55,235 nt of DNA from Phenylobacterium sp. CCH9-H3 (lineage in GTDB: Bacteria; Pseudomonadota; Alphaproteobacteria; Caulobacterales; Caulobacteraceae), in the NCBI RefSeq assembly GCF_001557235.1, contig NZ_LSJI01000206.1:1-55235 (forward strand), given 5' to 3'. A model generated the notes under the pieces. It was not told the DNA's origin and did no database searches. It worked only from the letters and a program-made list of their open reading frames with translations. The translations under genes were made by a program, and so were the position numbers. This document shows positions 43,288 to 52,467 of the stretch, one piece after another; positions within the stretch are counted from its first letter, which is position 1; each line of letters begins with the position of its first letter.

Positions 43288-44154
43288 ATGGCCACGCTCG
43301 CCCAAGCCAAGCCGCTCGACCGTCTTCGTCGACGCTTCGAACACACCCCCTGGCAGGCGCTGGGCGAGGCGGCGGCGCGCCTGGGCTACGCGGCGCGCGG
43401 CGCGGTCTATGTCAGCATCGGCTTGATCGCCCTGCTCGCCGCTCTGGACCTGACGCCGCGAGCCGAAGGCGCCGTCGGCGCCTTGGAAGCCTGGCGGGAA
43501 TGGCGGATTGGCGTGCTCTTGCTGTGGCTGGTGGGCCTGGGCCTCTACGGCTTCGCCGGCTGGCGCGCGTTGCAGGCGGTGTTGGACGTCGACCGCCGCG
43601 GGCGGTCGGCCAAGGCGCTTCTCATCCGGGCCGGACAGGGGGTCAGCGGGGCCGTCTACGCGGGCCTGGCGATCTCGGTGTTTGGTCTGCTCGACGCCCT
43701 GGAAGACCTGCACGAGACCGACGACCAGGCCGCCACGCGCGCCGCCGTCGCCCAGGCCCTGGAGATGCCCTTCGGCAACCTCATCGTCATGGCGGCCGGA
43801 CTGTTCGTGTTGGGTGCGGGCCTCGGCAGCGCCTACCGCGCCGTATTCGACCACTTTGGCCGCGATCTGGACTGCGATCGGCCGGTACGGGCCTGGGCAG
43901 GCACGCTGGCCCGGATCGGCTATGCCGCCCGCGGCGTCGCGCTTATCCCGGCCGGCGGCCTTCTGGTCCGCGCGGGCCTGCACGCCCGGGCGTCGGAGGC
44001 CAAGGGCCTCGGCGGCGCGCTGAACACCCTTGAGGTACAGCCCTTCGGTGGGCCACTTCTGGCCCTGATCGCGCTGGGCCTCGTCGCCTTCGGCCTGTTC
44101 GCGGTCGCCGAGGGCGCGCTAAGGCCGATGACCCTGCGCAAGCTCTCCGCCTGA
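43288..44154 (+). CDS. DUF1206 membrane protein
   Basis: About 288 residues with six predicted membrane helices in three repeated pairs. Two pairs open with a clear RxGYAARG-type motif (ARLGYAARGAVYVSIG, ARIGYAARGVALIPAG) and the middle one with RAGQGVSGAVYAGLA, the mark of DUF1206. The function is unknown. A TTG 12 bases upstream is in frame; I prefer the ATG. It is convergent with the acyl-CoA dehydrogenase gene with a 7-base gap. Confidence 0.87.
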   Translation: MATLAQAKPLDRLRRRFEHTPWQALGEAAARLGYAARGAVYVSIGLIALLAALDLTPRAEGAVGALEAWREWRIGVLLLWLVGLGLYGFAGWRALQAVLDVDRRGRSAKALLIRAGQGVSGAVYAGLAISVFGLLDALEDLHETDDQAATRAAVAQALEMPFGNLIVMAAGLFVLGAGLGSAYRAVFDHFGRDLDCDRPVRAWAGTLARIGYAARGVALIPAGGLLVRAGLHARASEAKGLGGALNTLEVQPFGGPLLALIALGLVAFGLFAVAEGALRPMTLRKLSA

Positions 44155-44161
44155 CCTCGCC

Positions 44162-45370
44162 TCAGGTGGACTGGGTTGTGTCCGGCAGACCCAGGATGCG
44201 CTTGGAGACGATGTTGTTCTGGATCTCGGCCGAGCCACCGTAGATCGACATCGCCTTGCCGAACAGCCAACTCCGCACGGTCTCCAGCTCCTCGCCCGTG
44301 AAGGCGTCGCCGTCCCAGCCCAGGCCTTGGTGGCCCATGATCTCCAGCGTCAGTTCGGCCCGGGTCTGGGCGACGTGGGTGGCCGAGTTCTTCAGCACCG
44401 AGGCGGCGTTGCCGGGGCTGTTGTTCCCCTTCGCCTCGGCCATGGCCCGGGCCAGGGTCAGACCATGGACCTTGGCGTCCATCTGGTGCTTCACCACCCG
44501 CGAGCGCAGGTCGGAATCCGCGATCCGGCCCTGGGCGTCCACGCCCACGTATTTCTTGGCGATGTCGGACACAGGCGGCGGCGGCCGGCCGCCGGTCGAG
44601 GCGCCGGTCTGGCTGGCCCGCTCGTGCTGCAGCAGGCGTTTGCCCACGGTCCAGCCGACGTTGAGCTGCCCCAACAGGCCGTCCCGCGGCACTTTGGCCT
44701 CGGTGAAGAAGGTCTCGCAGAACGGCGAGGCGCCGGCGATCAGCGGGATCGGGCGGACCTCGATCTCCTTCTGATGCATGTCGATCAGCATGAAGCTGAT
44801 CCCCTCGTGCTTCTTGGCCGACGGGTCGGTCCGCACCAGGGCGCCGCACCAATCCGAATACTGGGCGCCGCTCGTCCAGATCTTGCTGCCCGTCACCGTC
44901 CAGCCGTCGCCGTTGTCCACGGCCTTGGTTTGCAGGCTGGCCAGGTCGGAGCCGGCGTTGGGCTCGGAGTAGCCCACGCACCACTGGACCTCGCCCCGCA
45001 CGATCGGCGGCAGGTGCTTCTTCTTCTGCTCCTCGGTGCCGTAGTCCATGATCGTCGGGCCGATCATGGTGACGCCCATGCCGAACATCAGCGGGTTGAA
45101 GGCGCCGATCCTGGTCATCTCCTGCAGCAGGACCCGCGCCTGCTGGGGCGACAGGCCGCCGCCGCCGTACTCCTTCGGCCAGGTGGGCGTACCCCACCCC
45201 TTCTCACCCATGGCCTTGCGCCACGCGACCAGGTCGGGCTCGTTGGAGCGGACCTCGCTGGTCGCCAGCGATCCCTTGCCCTTCAGCGAGGCCGGGAAAT
45301 TGGCCTCCAGCCAGGCCCGCGCTTCCTGACGGAAGGCTTCGAGGTCGGTGTCGCCGCCGAAGTCGGCCAT
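44162..45370 (-). CDS. Acyl-CoA dehydrogenase family protein
   Basis: About 402 residues. The FAD-binding middle segment WCVGYSEPNAGSDLASLQTK is near residue 125, and the C-terminal helix pair ends with IYGGSAEIQNNIVSKRILGLP. The family oxidises acyl-CoA to enoyl-CoA and passes electrons to ETF. The start is placed at MADFGGDTDLEAF because GGAGGA precedes it; the frame extends upstream without a ribosome site. Chain-length preference is unknown. Confidence 0.92.
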   Translation of the reverse strand: MADFGGDTDLEAFRQEARAWLEANFPASLKGKGSLATSEVRSNEPDLVAWRKAMGEKGWGTPTWPKEYGGGGLSPQQARVLLQEMTRIGAFNPLMFGMGVTMIGPTIMDYGTEEQKKKHLPPIVRGEVQWCVGYSEPNAGSDLASLQTKAVDNGDGWTVTGSKIWTSGAQYSDWCGALVRTDPSAKKHEGISFMLIDMHQKEIEVRPIPLIAGASPFCETFFTEAKVPRDGLLGQLNVGWTVGKRLLQHERASQTGASTGGRPPPPVSDIAKKYVGVDAQGRIADSDLRSRVVKHQMDAKVHGLTLARAMAEAKGNNSPGNAASVLKNSATHVAQTRAELTLEIMGHQGLGWDGDAFTGEELETVRSWLFGKAMSIYGGSAEIQNNIVSKRILGLPDTTQST

Positions 45371-45555
45371 GGGAAAATCCTCCGCTTTCCGCCAGCTTAC
45401 GGTGCGAGGCGGTCGCGACAAGGCATAGTCCGGCTGACGCGGCGGTAGAGAAGCCCCAAGATCGCGCCAAGCCTTACACAAGCTTAACTACCGCGGCCGG
45501 CGCGGGCCGGTCATACGGGCCGCCGCACGACGCCCTTCCGCCAAGACCGCCCGCC

Positions 45556-45732
45556 ATGTCCTCCATCGCCGCCCTCGACCGCCGTTGTTTCCTGCCCCGC
45601 CCGCCGGCCCGTCCGCAGCTGGGCGCCGACCGCTGCTTCCTGGTCGGCCGCGTGCCCCTGCGGCCCGTCGTGATCCCGGCGCCCGGGCCGTCCAGGCCGG
45701 TCGAACGCCAGGGCGCGCCCACCAGCGCGTAA
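45556..45732 (+). CDS. Possible small protein (58 residues), weak
   Basis: This ATG-to-TAA frame gives a Pro/Arg-rich 58-residue peptide starting MSSIAALDRRCFLPR, with a second RCFLVGR later. It lies in a 379-base stretch between the acyl-CoA dehydrogenase and a spermidine-synthase-like gene, where no other gene is credible. No ribosome site or family is recognised, so it may be chance. Confidence 0.25.
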   Translation: MSSIAALDRRCFLPRPPARPQLGADRCFLVGRVPLRPVVIPAPGPSRPVERQGAPTSA

Positions 45733-45749
45733 GGCTGTATGCAGGGGCG

Positions 45750-46421
45750 ATGAATCCCTGGATCCACCTCGATACGGCCCAGATCCCCGGCGGCGGCGAG
45801 CTGAAGCTCATGCGGCGCGGCCAGGACTATTCGATCATGTCGGGCCGCATCGAGCTGATGAACAGCCGCCTCTACGGCTCCGAAGTGGCGCTGTTCAAGC
45901 TGGCCTGGGCCAAGGTCGCGCAGCTCAAGGCGCCGCGGATGCTGATCGGCGGCCTGGGCATGGGCTTCACCCTGCGCGCCGCGCTCGCCGACCTACCCAA
46001 AGACGCCAGGATCGTGGTCGCCGAGCTGGTCCCCGAGGTGATCGCCTGGGCCCGCGGCCACCTGGCCCCGCTCTACGGCGACAGCCTGGCCGACCCGCGC
46101 GCCCGCATCGTCCAGGGCGACGTCGCCGACCGGCTGGCGGAGGCCAAGCCGCCGTACGACCTGATCCTCATGGACGTGGACAACGGCCCCGACGGCCTGA
46201 ACCGCGACGCCAACGACAGCCTCTATTCCGTGGCAGGCCTTGCGAACCTGCGCCGGGCGGTGAAGCCGGGCGGCGTGGTCGCCGTCTGGTCCGCTGGCCC
46301 CGACCAGGCCTTCGCCGGCCGCTTCCGCCGCGCCGGCTTCGCGGTGGACGAGCACAAGGTTGGCGCGAGCCCCTCGGGCAAGGGCCCGAGGCACGTGATC
46401 TGGGTGGGTGTCGGGCGTTGA
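45750..46421 (+). CDS. Spermidine-synthase-like methyltransferase-fold protein
   Basis: A 223-residue protein with a Rossmann core: MLIGGLGMGFTLRAAL near residue 65, the acidic strand VVAELVPEVIAWA near 88 and LILMDVDNGPDGL near 138. It resembles the polyamine synthase group but is shorter than SpeE and lacks its N-terminal beta domain, so transferase specificity is open. It overlaps the next gene by 4 bases. Confidence 0.8.
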   Translation: MNPWIHLDTAQIPGGGELKLMRRGQDYSIMSGRIELMNSRLYGSEVALFKLAWAKVAQLKAPRMLIGGLGMGFTLRAALADLPKDARIVVAELVPEVIAWARGHLAPLYGDSLADPRARIVQGDVADRLAEAKPPYDLILMDVDNGPDGLNRDANDSLYSVAGLANLRRAVKPGGVVAVWSAGPDQAFAGRFRRAGFAVDEHKVGASPSGKGPRHVIWVGVGR

Positions 46422-46909
46422 AGACCTGCGGCGCCTGCGTGCAGTGCTGCCGCGTGCTCGCGGTGGAGGAACTGCAGAAACCCATGGGTCGGCTCTGCGC
46501 CCACGCCAGGGCCGGCGCGGGCTGCGGCATCTACAAGGCCCGTCCGCACAGCTGTCGAACCTTCGAATGTGTCTGGCTGATGGACCCGGAGATGCCCCAC
46601 CGCTTCCGGCCCGATCAGACCAAGGTGGTGCTGGACCAGGACCCCGAGGGTCTCTGGCTCATCGCCCGCTGCGACGCGGCCAATCCGACCGCCTGGCGAC
46701 GCAACCCGATGTACGCCGCGCTCAAGGCCTTCGCGACCGAACACTGGGGCAAGGGCAAGCTGGCCCTGGCGGTGGCCGGGCGGCGGACCTGGGTGATCAC
46801 GCCGAGGGAGGACGTCGATCTGGGGGAGGTGGAGCCGGAGGCGGGCTTCAAAGTGGTCGAGGGGCCAGACGGGCGGGTGACCGTGGAAATAGTGCGTGTC
46901 GCAGGGTAA
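46418..46909 (+). CDS. YkgJ-type cysteine-cluster protein
   Basis: A 163-residue protein with an N-terminal cysteine cluster C-x2-C-x2-CC (CGACVQCC), followed by C27, C36, C46 and C51 in the family pattern (CGIYKARPHSCRTFECVW). This may bind zinc or an iron-sulfur cluster. The start is TTG and overlaps the stop of the preceding gene (TTGA), so translation is probably coupled. Confidence 0.82.
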   Translation: MKTCGACVQCCRVLAVEELQKPMGRLCAHARAGAGCGIYKARPHSCRTFECVWLMDPEMPHRFRPDQTKVVLDQDPEGLWLIARCDAANPTAWRRNPMYAALKAFATEHWGKGKLALAVAGRRTWVITPREDVDLGEVEPEAGFKVVEGPDGRVTVEIVRVAG

Positions 46910-47272
46910 CCGCGGTGGCGAGCCGGAGCGGAGCCATGAGTGCTGCGGCTGGTTTTGGGTAGCGCGACTGGTCGCCACCGGCTTCCTGCGAGATGAAATC
47001 GCAACCGGCGTTCACGGACGCCGTCAAGCGTTGACGACGAGGTACAGAGCGAGCAGCCAGCTCGTATCGAAGAGTTCCACGGCCAAGCCTCCAAACCGTT
47101 GAGGCTCCAGTGTGATGCCGCCCTGGTGCATGCGGATTGGGAAGCGCCCGCGCAGACGCTATCTCCCGCGAATCCAGCAGCTTATCTTCTCATTACGTTG
47201 CGAACGCCGCTGATTGAAAGGCCTTCGCTTCCCGCCAGACTTCACATCGTAACGCTTGCCACAGAACACTCT
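46910..47272. other. Intergenic stretch with no recognised gene
   Basis: About 360 bases between the YkgJ-type gene and the convergent oxidoreductase. GC content is visibly lower than around it, and the frames present have poor codon use and no family likeness. It looks like decayed or non-coding sequence; I find no RNA gene, repeat or IS end in it. Confidence 0.5.
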
Positions 47273-47302
47273 TAGCCGGAGCGGGCGAAGCCACTCCGGC
47301 TA
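47273..47302 (-). terminator. Hairpin at the end of the indolepyruvate oxidoreductase gene
   Basis: TAGCCGGAG (47273-47281) and CTCCGGCTA (47294-47302) pair perfectly around a 12-base loop and include the stop codon of the leftward gene. No T-run follows, so termination would be Rho-assisted, or the hairpin protects the 3-prime end. Confidence 0.4.
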
Positions 47303-50300
47303 CGCCGCCTCCTTCGCCCCGACCTTCTCCCACTCTCCCCAGAGCCGCTTCGCCTCGGCCTTCGCAGGTCCGACCGAAGCGTCCTTCACGTGGCCGAAAC
47401 CACGGATCTGTTGGGGGACCTGGGCGAGCTTCACCGCAAGATGGTGCCGGTCGGCGTCCAGGCCGGCGACCAGGCGGTCGAGGTCGGCTTCGAAGTCGGC
47501 GATCAGGCCGCGCTCCATCTTCCGCTCGGCCGTGCGCCCGAAGACGTCGAGCGGCCCGCCGCGGAGGCCCTTGAGTTTGGCCAACGTCGGGAAGGCCAGG
47601 TCCAGCATCCAGGGCGAGAAGGCCATCTTCTTCGGCTTACCGTCCGGCCCCTTGCGGGCGAGCAGCGGCGGAGCCAGCCAGACCTTGGCCTTGCCGCCCT
47701 TGAACGTCTGGGCGCGGTAATCGGCGAAGCGGCCGTCGGAGTAGAGGCGCGCGACCTCGTATTCGTCCTTGTAGGCCATCAGCTTGTAGAGGCTGACCGC
47801 CGCCGCGCGGGTCAGGTCGGTGGAGCCCAGCGGCGCCTCGGCGGCCCGCACCTTCTCGATCCTGGCCAGATAGCGGGCGGCGTAGGCCTTGCTCTGATAG
47901 GCGGTGAGCTCCCTGACGCGATGGGCGATCAGCTCGTCCAGCGGCATGGTCTCCGGCGTCGGGACGTCGTCCTCGCGCTTGCCCCGGGCGGTGGGATCGA
48001 AGGCGGCTTTGCGGCCCAGCTCGAAGGCCTGGAGATTGGCCTCCGCCTCCACGCCGTTCAGCCGGATGGCGCGGTAGAGCGCGCGGCTGGAGACGGGGAT
48101 CACGCCCTTCTGCCAGGCGAAGCCCAGCATGATCATGTTGGCGTAGATGGCGTCGCCCAGGCCGGTTTCGGCCAGGTGGCTGGCCGGCGCGGCGTCGTAG
48201 CTCTTGGTCGCCGCCGCGATCCGCCGGCCCTGTTCGTCGGCGTCGAAACGGACGTCCCGGTCCGTCACGAAGTCGGCGGTGGGGGCGAAGTCGGCGTTGC
48301 CGACGGCCACCGTCCGGTCCTTGGCGTAGAGCGCCAGGGCGTCCGGGCCGGCGGCCGACAGCAGGTCGCAGGCGATCAGCACATTGGCCGAGGCGGCGGG
48401 CACCCGGCCGCCGATCGTCGTGGTCTCGGTCTCCCCGATCCGCACGTGGCTGAACACCGCCCCACCCTTTTGGGCCAGCCCCGTCATGTCCACCACCGAG
48501 GCGGCCCGGCCATCCACGTGGGCGGCCATGGCTAGGATCGAGGCGACGGTGGTGACCCCCGTGCCGCCGACACCGGTGAAGACGATGTTCTGGACGCCCT
48601 TCAGCTCCTGGAAGGTCGGGAGCGGGGTGGAGTCCGCCGTCAGCGCCGCCATCGTCTCGCGGTGGGCGTTCTCGGCGCCTTCAAGGGTGACGAACGAGGG
48701 GCAGAAGCCGTCCAGGCAGGAATAGTCCTGGTTGCAGGTGGACTGGTTGATCCGGCGCTTGCGGCCGAACTCGGTGTTCAGCGGCTCCACCGACACGCAG
48801 TGGGACTTGGCCGAACAGTCGCCGCAGCCTTCGCAGACCAGCGGATTGATCATCACCCGCATCGGCGCGGCGGCCATCTTGCCGCGCTTGCGCCGCCGGC
48901 GCTTCTCTGTGGCGCAGACCTGGTCGTAGATCAGCACCGTCACGCCGGGCGTATCGCGCAACTCGCGCTGCACTTTCATGAGCTCGATGCGCGGGCGGAC
49001 CTCGACACCCGGCGCGAGGTCGGTGACGCCCTGGTAGCGCTCGGGCTCGGCGGCCACGACCACCACCTTCTTCACGCCCTCGGACGCGAGCTGGCGGGTG
49101 ATCTGGGGAACGGTGAAGCCGCTCTCGGCCGCCTGACCGCCGGTCATGGCCACCGCGTCGTTGAACAGCAGCTTGTAGGTCATGTTGGACCCAGCCGCGA
49201 CGGCGGCCCGGATCGCCAGGGAACCGGAGTGATTGTAGGTGCCGTCGCCCAGGTTGACGAAGACGTGCTTCTCGTCGGTGAACGGCGAGGCGCCGACCCA
49301 CGACAACCCCTCGCCGCCCATGTGGCTGTTCAGGTCCGTCGAGGGGTCGTTGAAGCTGGCCATGTAGTGGCAGCCGATGCCAGCCAGGGCGCGGCTGCCG
49401 TCCGGCAGGCGGGTCGAGGTGTTGTGCGGACAGCCCGAGCAGAAGAAGGGCTTGCGCTGCTGGTCCGCCGACAGCGTCACCGCCGCCATCGAGGCCGCCG
49501 AGACCCGGTTGAGGTAGTCGTAGACCCGGTCCATGTGGCCGCCGGCCGGGAGGCGGTCGGCGATGGCCAGGGCGATCTCGGCCACCGACAGCGAGGTCAG
49601 CTCCGACAGCAGGGGCGCGCCCTTCTCATCGGTCTTGCCGATGATCACCGGGCGGGCATGGGCCGGCAGGTCGTAGAGCGCGGCCCGGGCCTGGACCTCG
49701 ATCAGCGGCCGCTTGTGCTCGATCACCATCAGGGTCTCGAGGCCGGCCGCGAAGGCGCGGATGCCGGTCGGCTCCAGCGGCCAGGGCATACCCACCTTAT
49801 AGATGGCGACGCCTAGGGCGGCCGCCTCGGCCTGGGTGATCCCCATGGCCGCGAAGGCCTCGATCACGTCCTTGTAGGCCTGGCCCTGGCAGACGATGCC
49901 CAGGCGCGGTCGCGCCGCGCCCAGCATGATCCGGTCGATCCGGTTGGCGCGCGCGAAAGCCAGTGCCGCCGGGATCTTCTGCGTGCGCAGGCGCCGCTCC
50001 TTGTCGAGCGGCTGGTCCTTGAGCCGGATTCCCAGGCCGCCGGCGGGCAGGCGGAAGTTCTCGGGCGTCGCGAACCGGTGGCGCGAGAGGGACACGTCGA
50101 TGGTCGCCCCCGAATCCATGGTGTCGGCCAGGGCGATCATCCCCACCCACAGGCCGGAGAAGCGCGACAGGGCGATGCCCATCAGGCCGTAGTCCAGCAC
50201 CTCCTGCACGTCGGCCGGCGACAGCACCGGCATCTCGAAGTCCTGGAAGGCGTATTCCGACTGCGACGGCAGGGTGGAGGACTTGCAGGTGTGGTCGTCG

Positions 50301-50734
50301 CCGGCCACCGCCAGCACGCCGCCCTTGGGATGCACGCCTGCGAAATTGGCGTGCTTGAACACGTCACCCGTGCGGTCGACGCCAGGCGCCTTGCCGTACC
50401 ACATGCCGAACACGCCGTCGTAGCGGGCGCCCGGGAACAGGTTGGCCTGCTGGCTGCCCCAGACGGCGGTGGCGGCGAGGTCCTCGTTGAGGCCTTCCTT
50501 AAACACCACCTCGGCGGATTTCAGATACTTGGCCGCACGGGCGGCCTGCTGGTCGAGGCCGCCCAGGGGCGAGCCGCGATATCCCGAAACGAACCCTGCC
50601 GTGTTGAGGCCGGCCGCGCGATCCAGCCGGTGCTGGTCCATCAGGACGCGGAGCAGCGTCTGGACGCCGGTGATGAACACCCGGCCATCCGTGAGCAGAA
50701 ATTTGTCGTCGAGCGTCACTTCCTGGTGGCGCAT
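47300..50734 (-). CDS. Indolepyruvate ferredoxin oxidoreductase, fused alpha-beta subunits
   Basis: A 1144-residue enzyme that oxidatively decarboxylates indole- or aryl-pyruvates (or branched keto acids) to acyl-CoA using TPP and Fe-S clusters. The pyrimidine/CoA part is N-terminal (GYRGSPLGGLD near residue 50) and the TPP-binding part central (NLGDGTYNHSG near 490). Clustered cysteines (CEGCGDCSAKSHC and CNQDYSCLDGFC, about 633-680) mark Fe-S sites. The gamma subunit (TGVGGTGVTTVASILA near 722) is fused at the C-terminus. This fusion is common in Proteobacteria. GAAAGGA precedes the ATG. The gene is divergent from an Lrp-type regulator that probably controls it. Confidence 0.92.
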   Translation of the reverse strand: MRHQEVTLDDKFLLTDGRVFITGVQTLLRVLMDQHRLDRAAGLNTAGFVSGYRGSPLGGLDQQAARAAKYLKSAEVVFKEGLNEDLAATAVWGSQQANLFPGARYDGVFGMWYGKAPGVDRTGDVFKHANFAGVHPKGGVLAVAGDDHTCKSSTLPSQSEYAFQDFEMPVLSPADVQEVLDYGLMGIALSRFSGLWVGMIALADTMDSGATIDVSLSRHRFATPENFRLPAGGLGIRLKDQPLDKERRLRTQKIPAALAFARANRIDRIMLGAARPRLGIVCQGQAYKDVIEAFAAMGITQAEAAALGVAIYKVGMPWPLEPTGIRAFAAGLETLMVIEHKRPLIEVQARAALYDLPAHARPVIIGKTDEKGAPLLSELTSLSVAEIALAIADRLPAGGHMDRVYDYLNRVSAASMAAVTLSADQQRKPFFCSGCPHNTSTRLPDGSRALAGIGCHYMASFNDPSTDLNSHMGGEGLSWVGASPFTDEKHVFVNLGDGTYNHSGSLAIRAAVAAGSNMTYKLLFNDAVAMTGGQAAESGFTVPQITRQLASEGVKKVVVVAAEPERYQGVTDLAPGVEVRPRIELMKVQRELRDTPGVTVLIYDQVCATEKRRRRKRGKMAAAPMRVMINPLVCEGCGDCSAKSHCVSVEPLNTEFGRKRRINQSTCNQDYSCLDGFCPSFVTLEGAENAHRETMAALTADSTPLPTFQELKGVQNIVFTGVGGTGVTTVASILAMAAHVDGRAASVVDMTGLAQKGGAVFSHVRIGETETTTIGGRVPAASANVLIACDLLSAAGPDALALYAKDRTVAVGNADFAPTADFVTDRDVRFDADEQGRRIAAATKSYDAAPASHLAETGLGDAIYANMIMLGFAWQKGVIPVSSRALYRAIRLNGVEAEANLQAFELGRKAAFDPTARGKREDDVPTPETMPLDELIAHRVRELTAYQSKAYAARYLARIEKVRAAEAPLGSTDLTRAAAVSLYKLMAYKDEYEVARLYSDGRFADYRAQTFKGGKAKVWLAPPLLARKGPDGKPKKMAFSPWMLDLAFPTLAKLKGLRGGPLDVFGRTAERKMERGLIADFEADLDRLVAGLDADRHHLAVKLAQVPQQIRGFGHVKDASVGPAKAEAKRLWGEWEKVGAKEAA

Positions 50735-50781
50735 CGCAATTTTTTTCCTTTCGGGCCTCCCCTAACGGATCGCAAGATCAT

Positions 50782-50856
50782 ATAAGAGCGCCGCAATTGC
50801 TTGCCAAAAGCATGCCCCTGGACGGTGGTTCCGGGGCAAGAAGAATATGCTCTTAT
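50782..50856. promoter_or_regulatory. Divergent control region with paired ATAAGAGC/GCTCTTAT half-sites
   Basis: ATAAGAGC at 50782-50789 and GCTCTTAT at 50849-50856 are perfect inverted 8-mers whose centres are 67 bases apart, between the oxidoreductase and the Lrp-type gene. Lrp/AsnC octamers often wrap DNA between spaced half-sites. The region is AT-rich relative to its neighbours. Confidence 0.45.
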
Positions 50857-50876
50857 GTCGAATATAGGAGGAAAAG

Positions 50877-51374
50877 TTGTCCGAGGCCCTCGACGCGGTC
50901 GATGCCAAGATCCTGGATCTGATCCAACACGACGCCGGATTGTCCGTCGCCGAGATCGCGGACCGTGTCGGACTGTCGTCCAGCCCGTGCTGGCGGCGGA
51001 TCAAGCGGCTCGAGGACGCCGGCGTCATCCAGCGCCGGGTGACCATCCTCGACCGTGATAAGCTGGGCCTCGGCTTCGAGGTCTATTGCACCGTCAAACT
51101 GTCGCTGCCGACCAAGGACAACCTCGACGCCTTCGAACAGGCCATCGGCAAGCTGGCCGAGGTGGTGCAATGCGCCACCGTCACCGGCGCCGCCGACTAT
51201 GAGCTGCGCATCGTCACCCGCGACATGCACGCCTTCGACGATTTCCTGCGCGACAAGATCCTCAGCCTCGGCCTGGTGTCGAACATCGAGAGCCGCATCG
51301 TCATCAGGTCGGTGAAGAACACCACCGCCGCGCCGCTCGGGCTGGTCAGCCCCTATGTGAGTGCGCAAAGCTAG
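50877..51374 (+). CDS. Lrp/AsnC family transcriptional regulator
   Basis: A 165-residue regulator with an N-terminal HTH (LSVAEIADRVGLSSSPCWRRI) and a C-terminal RAM ligand domain (TVTGAADYELRIVTRDM near residue 99). The start is TTG, supported by AGGAGG 6 bases upstream; no in-frame ATG fits. Its divergent arrangement with the indolepyruvate oxidoreductase suggests that it responds to an aromatic or branched amino acid. Confidence 0.92.
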   Translation: MSEALDAVDAKILDLIQHDAGLSVAEIADRVGLSSSPCWRRIKRLEDAGVIQRRVTILDRDKLGLGFEVYCTVKLSLPTKDNLDAFEQAIGKLAEVVQCATVTGAADYELRIVTRDMHAFDDFLRDKILSLGLVSNIESRIVIRSVKNTTAAPLGLVSPYVSAQS

Positions 51375-51396
51375 GCCTCCACCCCGGAGACCTCTC

Positions 51397-52293
51397 ATGA
51401 TCGACCTCATCATCGACCAGCGCCGCAAGGACCTCGGCGGCTTCGAGGTCGGCCGCGTGCTGCCGTTCGCCAAGCGGCGGATGGTGGGGCCGTTCGTCTT
51501 CTTCGACCACATGGGCCCGGTGGATTTCCAGGCCGGGTTCGGGCGCAACGTCGACGTCCGGCCGCATCCGCACATCGGACTGTCGACGGTCACCTACCTG
51601 TTCGACGGCCACATCACCCACCGCGACAGCGTGGGCGCGATCCAGGAGATCAACCCCGGCGAGGTCAACTGGATGACCGCGGGCCGCGGGATCACGCACT
51701 CCGAACGGTTCGAAACCCTGCGCGCCAACGGCGGCAAGATGCATGGCATCCAGGCCTGGGTCGCCCTGCCGACCGAGCTGGAGGAGACCGAGCCGTCCTT
51801 CGCCAACCATGGCCCCGCCGACCTGCCCACCTACGAGACCCCGGACGGCAAGCTGTGGGCGCGGCTGATCGCCGGCAAGGGCTGGGGCGCCGAGGCCAAG
51901 GTGAAGACCGCCTCGCCGATGTTCTACTGCCACTGGCGCCTGCGGGCCGGGGCGAAGGCCGAACTGCCCGCGGAGTATCCCGAGCGCGCCGCCTATATCG
52001 CAGAGGGGGAGGTCGAGGCCGCGGGCCATACTCTGCGCGCCGGTCAGATGGCCGTCTTCCAGCCCGGCGAGCCGATCCTCTTCACCGCCGCCACCGACGC
52101 CATCGTCATGCTGCTGGGCGGCGAGCCCGTGGGCCCACGCTTCATCGAGTGGAACTTCGTCTCCTCGTCCAAGGAGCGACTGGAGCAGGCCAAGGCCGAC
52201 TGGCGCGCGGGCCGCATGAAGCTGCCCGACGCCGACGACCAGGAATTCATCCCCCTGCCGGAACCGCCGCCGCCCGCGAACCCGATGAGCTGA
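51397..52293 (+). CDS. Pirin family protein
   Basis: A 298-residue bicupin. The metal site is in HPHIGLSTVTYLFDG near residue 61 and MTAGRGITHSE near 93. Pirins act as quercetin dioxygenase-like enzymes or redox-sensing partners; the role here is not determined. The ATG is chosen over an earlier GTG because CCGGAGA precedes it and the pirin fold begins there. It lies 22 bases after the Lrp-type gene and may share its transcript. Confidence 0.93.
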   Translation: MIDLIIDQRRKDLGGFEVGRVLPFAKRRMVGPFVFFDHMGPVDFQAGFGRNVDVRPHPHIGLSTVTYLFDGHITHRDSVGAIQEINPGEVNWMTAGRGITHSERFETLRANGGKMHGIQAWVALPTELEETEPSFANHGPADLPTYETPDGKLWARLIAGKGWGAEAKVKTASPMFYCHWRLRAGAKAELPAEYPERAAYIAEGEVEAAGHTLRAGQMAVFQPGEPILFTAATDAIVMLLGGEPVGPRFIEWNFVSSSKERLEQAKADWRAGRMKLPDADDQEFIPLPEPPPPANPMS

Positions 52294-52367
52294 TCGGGAC
52301 TTAGCGACCTCCGTGGGGCGCGGAGCACGGCACGCATCTTCGATGAGCCACGGGGATTTGCCGGTTT

Positions 52368-52388
52368 GTTCATGTTTTGTTCTTGACA
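52368..52388 (+). promoter_or_regulatory. LexA (SOS) box abutting a consensus -35, upstream of the toxin-like gene
   Basis: GTTC at 52368-52371 and GTTC at 52379-52382 are separated by exactly 7 bases (ATGTTTT), the alphaproteobacterial LexA motif GTTC-N7-GTTC. TTGACA, a perfect -35 hexamer, begins at the very next base. I see no good -10, so the promoter call rests on the box and the -35. A match of this motif by chance is expected about once or twice in 55 kb of both strands. Confidence 0.65.
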
Positions 52389-52467
52389 AGTTCCGGCCAT
52401 TTTGAGAAGCTGAAGGCTCGGCGTCGGACTTTCCGCCGCACACGGCAAACATATCCAGGAGAGAAGA

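Noticed and set aside
45474..45767. Reverse-strand frame of 97 codons between acyl-CoA dehydrogenase and the spermidine-synthase-like gene
   Set aside because: Gly/Arg-rich, no ribosome site, and it overlaps the start of a supported gene.
46896..47102. Small forward frame in the gap after the YkgJ-type gene
   Set aside because: It overlaps the end of the real gene, lacks a ribosome site and shows no protein-like composition.
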